Assembly: GCA_964444115.1 (NCBI GenBank)
Contig: CAYUFT010000046.1
Span: 1 to 16,443, forward strand
Length of the DNA stretch: 16,443 nt
From: UBA349 sp964444115
GTDB taxonomy: Archaea > Methanobacteriota > Methanobacteria > Methanobacteriales > Methanobacteriaceae
Reading direction: 5' to 3'
The notes under the pieces were generated by a model. That model was given only the letters and a program-made list of their open reading frames with translations. It did not search any database and had not been told where the DNA came from. Below, piece by piece: positions 14,522-16,443 of this stretch (position 1 is its first letter; each line of letters begins with the position of its first letter). A program made the position numbers and the translations under genes.

Positions 14522-16141
14522 ATAAAAAAGCAAGATAATAATACCAATAAAAGATTTTTAATACCATTAATCATTTTAATTTTAATTCTAACCTTTACTT
14601 GTATCGGTGCTGCCTCCGCAGCCCCCGGGGACACCATATACGTGAATGGCACTGGGGGAAACGACTCCTGGGACGGCCAAACCAACATATACGATGGAAC
14701 CAGCGGGCCCAAACTCACCATAAAAAACGCCACTGGAACCGTGAACAATAATGGAACAGTCCATATTGCAGACGGAGTATATTCTGGAGAAAACAACACC
14801 GGAATCACTATTAGTCAAAATATGAACATTATCGGTCAAAGCCAGTACAGTACCATTATAAATGGATTAAATACAGCACAAATATTCAATATTACAAGTG
14901 GAGTAAATGTAACGATTCATGATTTAACAATAAAAAACGGAAACGCAACTGTTGGTGGTGCTGTTTATACCGAGGGAAATTTAACCCTGCAAAAATGTAC
15001 AATCATCAATAACACCGCTGAAGATGGAATTATCTACAATGTAGATTCCACTATTATCATTACAAATTGTATCTTCACCAATAACACTGCAAATATTCAT
15101 GGCACCATCATTAGTAATGGAGGTGACAACTACATTACAAACTGTACCTTCACCAATAATAAAGCAGATTGCGGAAGTGCTATCTTGTTCCACTCTCTGG
15201 GTACATGTAAAATTACTAACTGTATCTTCATCAATAACAGCGCAACAAGTGGAAATGGAGGGGCTATCTACAATGATAAATCCATGACAGTTACTAACTG
15301 TATTTTCGTCAATAACACGGCAACGGGTGATGGTGGAGCTATCTATAATAAAGGTCTTAATTTCACTGCTACTTTAAACAACTTCTATGGAAATTCAGCA
15401 AATTACTCAAATACTACTTACAACGATGGCGATGCAAATTTAGAAAAAAACTGGTGGGGTTCAAATAATCCTAATTTATATACGAATTTGCTTTCAGGAA
15501 GGATAAATATCAATTACTGGCTCTATATGACCTTGACTGCTAATCCAACTATTATTAAAAATAGTAAGGTTGGTTTAATCACGGCCAGTTTCAATAACCT
15601 CTATGATGGAAATACAGTCATCCCATTTGTCCCCAGTTCAGGCCAATGCCTTCCTAATGGTGCCCTGGTGAGTTTTACCACAACTTTTGGAACCATATCT
15701 ACGCCAGTATCCACTATTAATGGAATAGCCCAGTCTATTTTGAGAGTGAGTTCTCTGGGTGTGGCCAGTGTTTCAGCTAAATTCAATAGTCAGATATTGC
15801 GGACTTCTGTCAGAGTAGTTGATACCCTTCCACCACAGGTGCTTTCTGTTTATCCTAAGAAGTCTTCTAAAAATATTTCTAGGTCAAAAACTATTGTGAT
15901 AGCCTTTAATGAAAAGATTCTTAGAAGCAGTTACTGGTCAAAAATCTATGTAAAAGACAGCCATGGTAAAAAAATCAAAATTATCAAAACCATCATAAAC
16001 AACAAACTCTACATCAAAACTTCAAAACGAGCTAAAAACACCACATACACAGTTTATGTGCCCACAAAAGCAGTTAAAGATACCAGTGCCAATAATTTAG
16101 CTAAAACCCTTTACTACAAATTCAAAACAGGGAACAGATAA
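14522..16141 (+). CDS. secreted beta-helix adhesin-like surface protein; start codon non-canonical or lost
   Basis: From ATA at 14522 the frame encodes 539 residues. Residues 1-33 form a classic signal peptide: KK..KR n-region, hydrophobic core LIPLIILILILTFTCIG, and cleavage after ASA. Next comes the YVNGTGGNDSW segment common in methanogen adhesin-like proteins, then a right-handed beta-helix (about 100-310) with ITNC-F-NN-A--GGAIYN coils, an invasin-type Ig-like domain (about 337-433, ALVSFTTTFGTIST...GVASVSAKF) and an SbsA/Big_5-like domain (about 434-539, PPQVLSVYPKKSSKNI...IVIAFNEKI). No membrane anchor is visible at the C-terminus. No ATG, GTG or TTG opens this frame between the stop at 14507 and GTG 14642, which lies past the signal peptide. 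ATA at 14522 sits 4 bp after SD GGGGTGA. The start may be AUA, or ATG was lost by one mutation. Confidence 0.85.
   Translation: MKKQDNNTNKRFLIPLIILILILTFTCIGAASAAPGDTIYVNGTGGNDSWDGQTNIYDGTSGPKLTIKNATGTVNNNGTVHIADGVYSGENNTGITISQNMNIIGQSQYSTIINGLNTAQIFNITSGVNVTIHDLTIKNGNATVGGAVYTEGNLTLQKCTIINNTAEDGIIYNVDSTIIITNCIFTNNTANIHGTIISNGGDNYITNCTFTNNKADCGSAILFHSLGTCKITNCIFINNSATSGNGGAIYNDKSMTVTNCIFVNNTATGDGGAIYNKGLNFTATLNNFYGNSANYSNTTYNDGDANLEKNWWGSNNPNLYTNLLSGRININYWLYMTLTANPTIIKNSKVGLITASFNNLYDGNTVIPFVPSSGQCLPNGALVSFTTTFGTISTPVSTINGIAQSILRVSSLGVASVSAKFNSQILRTSVRVVDTLPPQVLSVYPKKSSKNISRSKTIVIAFNEKILRSSYWSKIYVKDSHGKKIKIIKTIINNKLYIKTSKRAKNTTYTVYVPTKAVKDTSANNLAKTLYYKFKTGNR
15060..15350 (+). repeat. beta-helix coil repeats (75-78 bp)
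   Basis: Imperfect tandem units centred on the TTC-ACC-AAT-AAC core, aligned at 15073, 15148, 15226 and 15304, so spacing is 75, 78 and 78 bp (25-26 residues per coil). They encode TNCIFTNNTA-, TNCTFTNNKA-, TNCIFINNSA- and TNCIFVNNTA-type coils of the adhesin-like protein. Confidence 0.85.
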
Positions 16142-16154
16142 ATAAACTTCCCAC

Positions 16155-16173
16155 TTTTTTTATTTTATTTTTT
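16155..16173. terminator. T-rich terminator between convergent genes
   Basis: TTTTTTATTTTATTTTTT-like tract just after the adhesin stop codon, on the plus strand. It separates the convergent adhesin and thermonuclease genes; no strong hairpin is seen. Confidence 0.55.
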
Positions 16174-16222
16174 CAATGAATATTTGATTCTAAAAATTTA
16201 AAATGATAATCAAAAATAGTAA

Positions 16223-16443
16223 TTAAGTATTCAATCCCCTTGGGAATTCTGAAGGAGGGATATACATAATTTCTGCATATCCTTTCTTTAAAAGAAGGGC
16301 ATTAATATTCTGATTACCTGCATAAACCACGGCCAAAGTCCTTCCATACTTATCATGATTTTTAGCATCATCAATATCCAGATATACTGTTTTACCCAAA
16401 CAATATGATTTCACAAAATCTTTTGCTTCTTGATATCCTGCTT
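16223..16443 (-). CDS. thermonuclease family protein (SNase-like), C-terminal part
   Basis: The last 72 residues of a gene that runs off the right edge of the window. The fragment matches the C-terminal half of the staphylococcal-nuclease fold: GYQEAKDFVKSYCLGKTVYL, then DKYGRTLAVVY whose Arg matches the catalytic Arg87 of SNase in the KYGRGLA segment, and INALLLKKGYAEIMYIPPSEF near the end. It would be a Ca-dependent nuclease, in this family often secreted or membrane-tethered, but the N-terminus is outside the window, so location and the other catalytic residues (Arg35, Glu43 of SNase) cannot be checked. A GTG at 16414 inside the fragment is not a credible start. Confidence 0.85.
   Translation of the reverse strand, partial: AGYQEAKDFVKSYCLGKTVYLDIDDAKNHDKYGRTLAVVYAGNQNINALLLKKGYAEIMYIPPSEFPRGLNT

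Noticed and set aside
14642..16141. Adhesin start at GTG 14642
   Set aside because: It has no SD and would remove the clear signal peptide encoded in the same frame directly upstream.

Overview
The window looks like a scaffold piece from a mesophilic, low-GC methanogenic archaeon of the order Methanobacteriales, most likely Methanobacterium or a close relative. Supporting signs are a stand-alone C-terminal half of a split family B DNA polymerase (known from Methanothermobacter), archaeal ribosomal protein S8e, archaeal TATA boxes, strong GGTG-type Shine-Dalgarno (SD) sequences, and a large beta-helix surface protein typical of the group. Taxonomy is inferred from gene content only. The scaffold carries two runs of exactly 100 Ns.

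Layout. 1-2770: an acetate uptake and activation pair, acs (acetyl-CoA synthetase) then a SatP/YaaH-type transporter, with a dyad upstream of the promoter and a double hairpin with a T-run after it. 2809-3198 (minus): a decayed tautomerase pseudogene. 3375-6199: an iron module. A DtxR-type repressor with a C-terminal FeoA-like domain overlaps feoB by 8 bp, and two matching DtxR-like operator sequences flank the TATA box and cover the SD. 6368-7110: exonuclease III/AP endonuclease, cut by gap 1. 7211-8765 (minus): winged-helix AAA+ ATPase, also cut by gap 1. 9032-9712 (minus): HAD phosphatase. Gap 2 (9745-9844) is flanked by an identical 55-bp sequence on both sides and is almost certainly an unmerged contig overlap. 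10087-11125 (minus): rps8e overlapping polB2, the small subunit of the split DNA polymerase. 11795-12805: hypE, [NiFe]-hydrogenase maturation. 13057-13467: RDD membrane protein. 13650-13913: DUF5654 membrane protein. 14522-16141: secreted beta-helix adhesin-like protein whose signal-peptide frame has no ATG, GTG or TTG start. 16223-16443 (minus): C-terminal part of a thermonuclease-family protein.

Working together: SatP and Acs would bring acetate to acetyl-CoA for biosynthesis. The DtxR-FeoA regulator probably represses itself and feoB when Fe(II) is plentiful. The remaining genes are housekeeping (translation, replication, repair, hydrogenase maturation) or cell surface. I see no CRISPR array, transposase, tRNA or rRNA. 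I did not find a clearly new multi-gene system. The best leads are the iron-operon operators with the Cys-rich repressor, the missing start codon of the surface protein, the polB2/rps8e overlap, and the uncharacterised winged-helix AAA+ protein.
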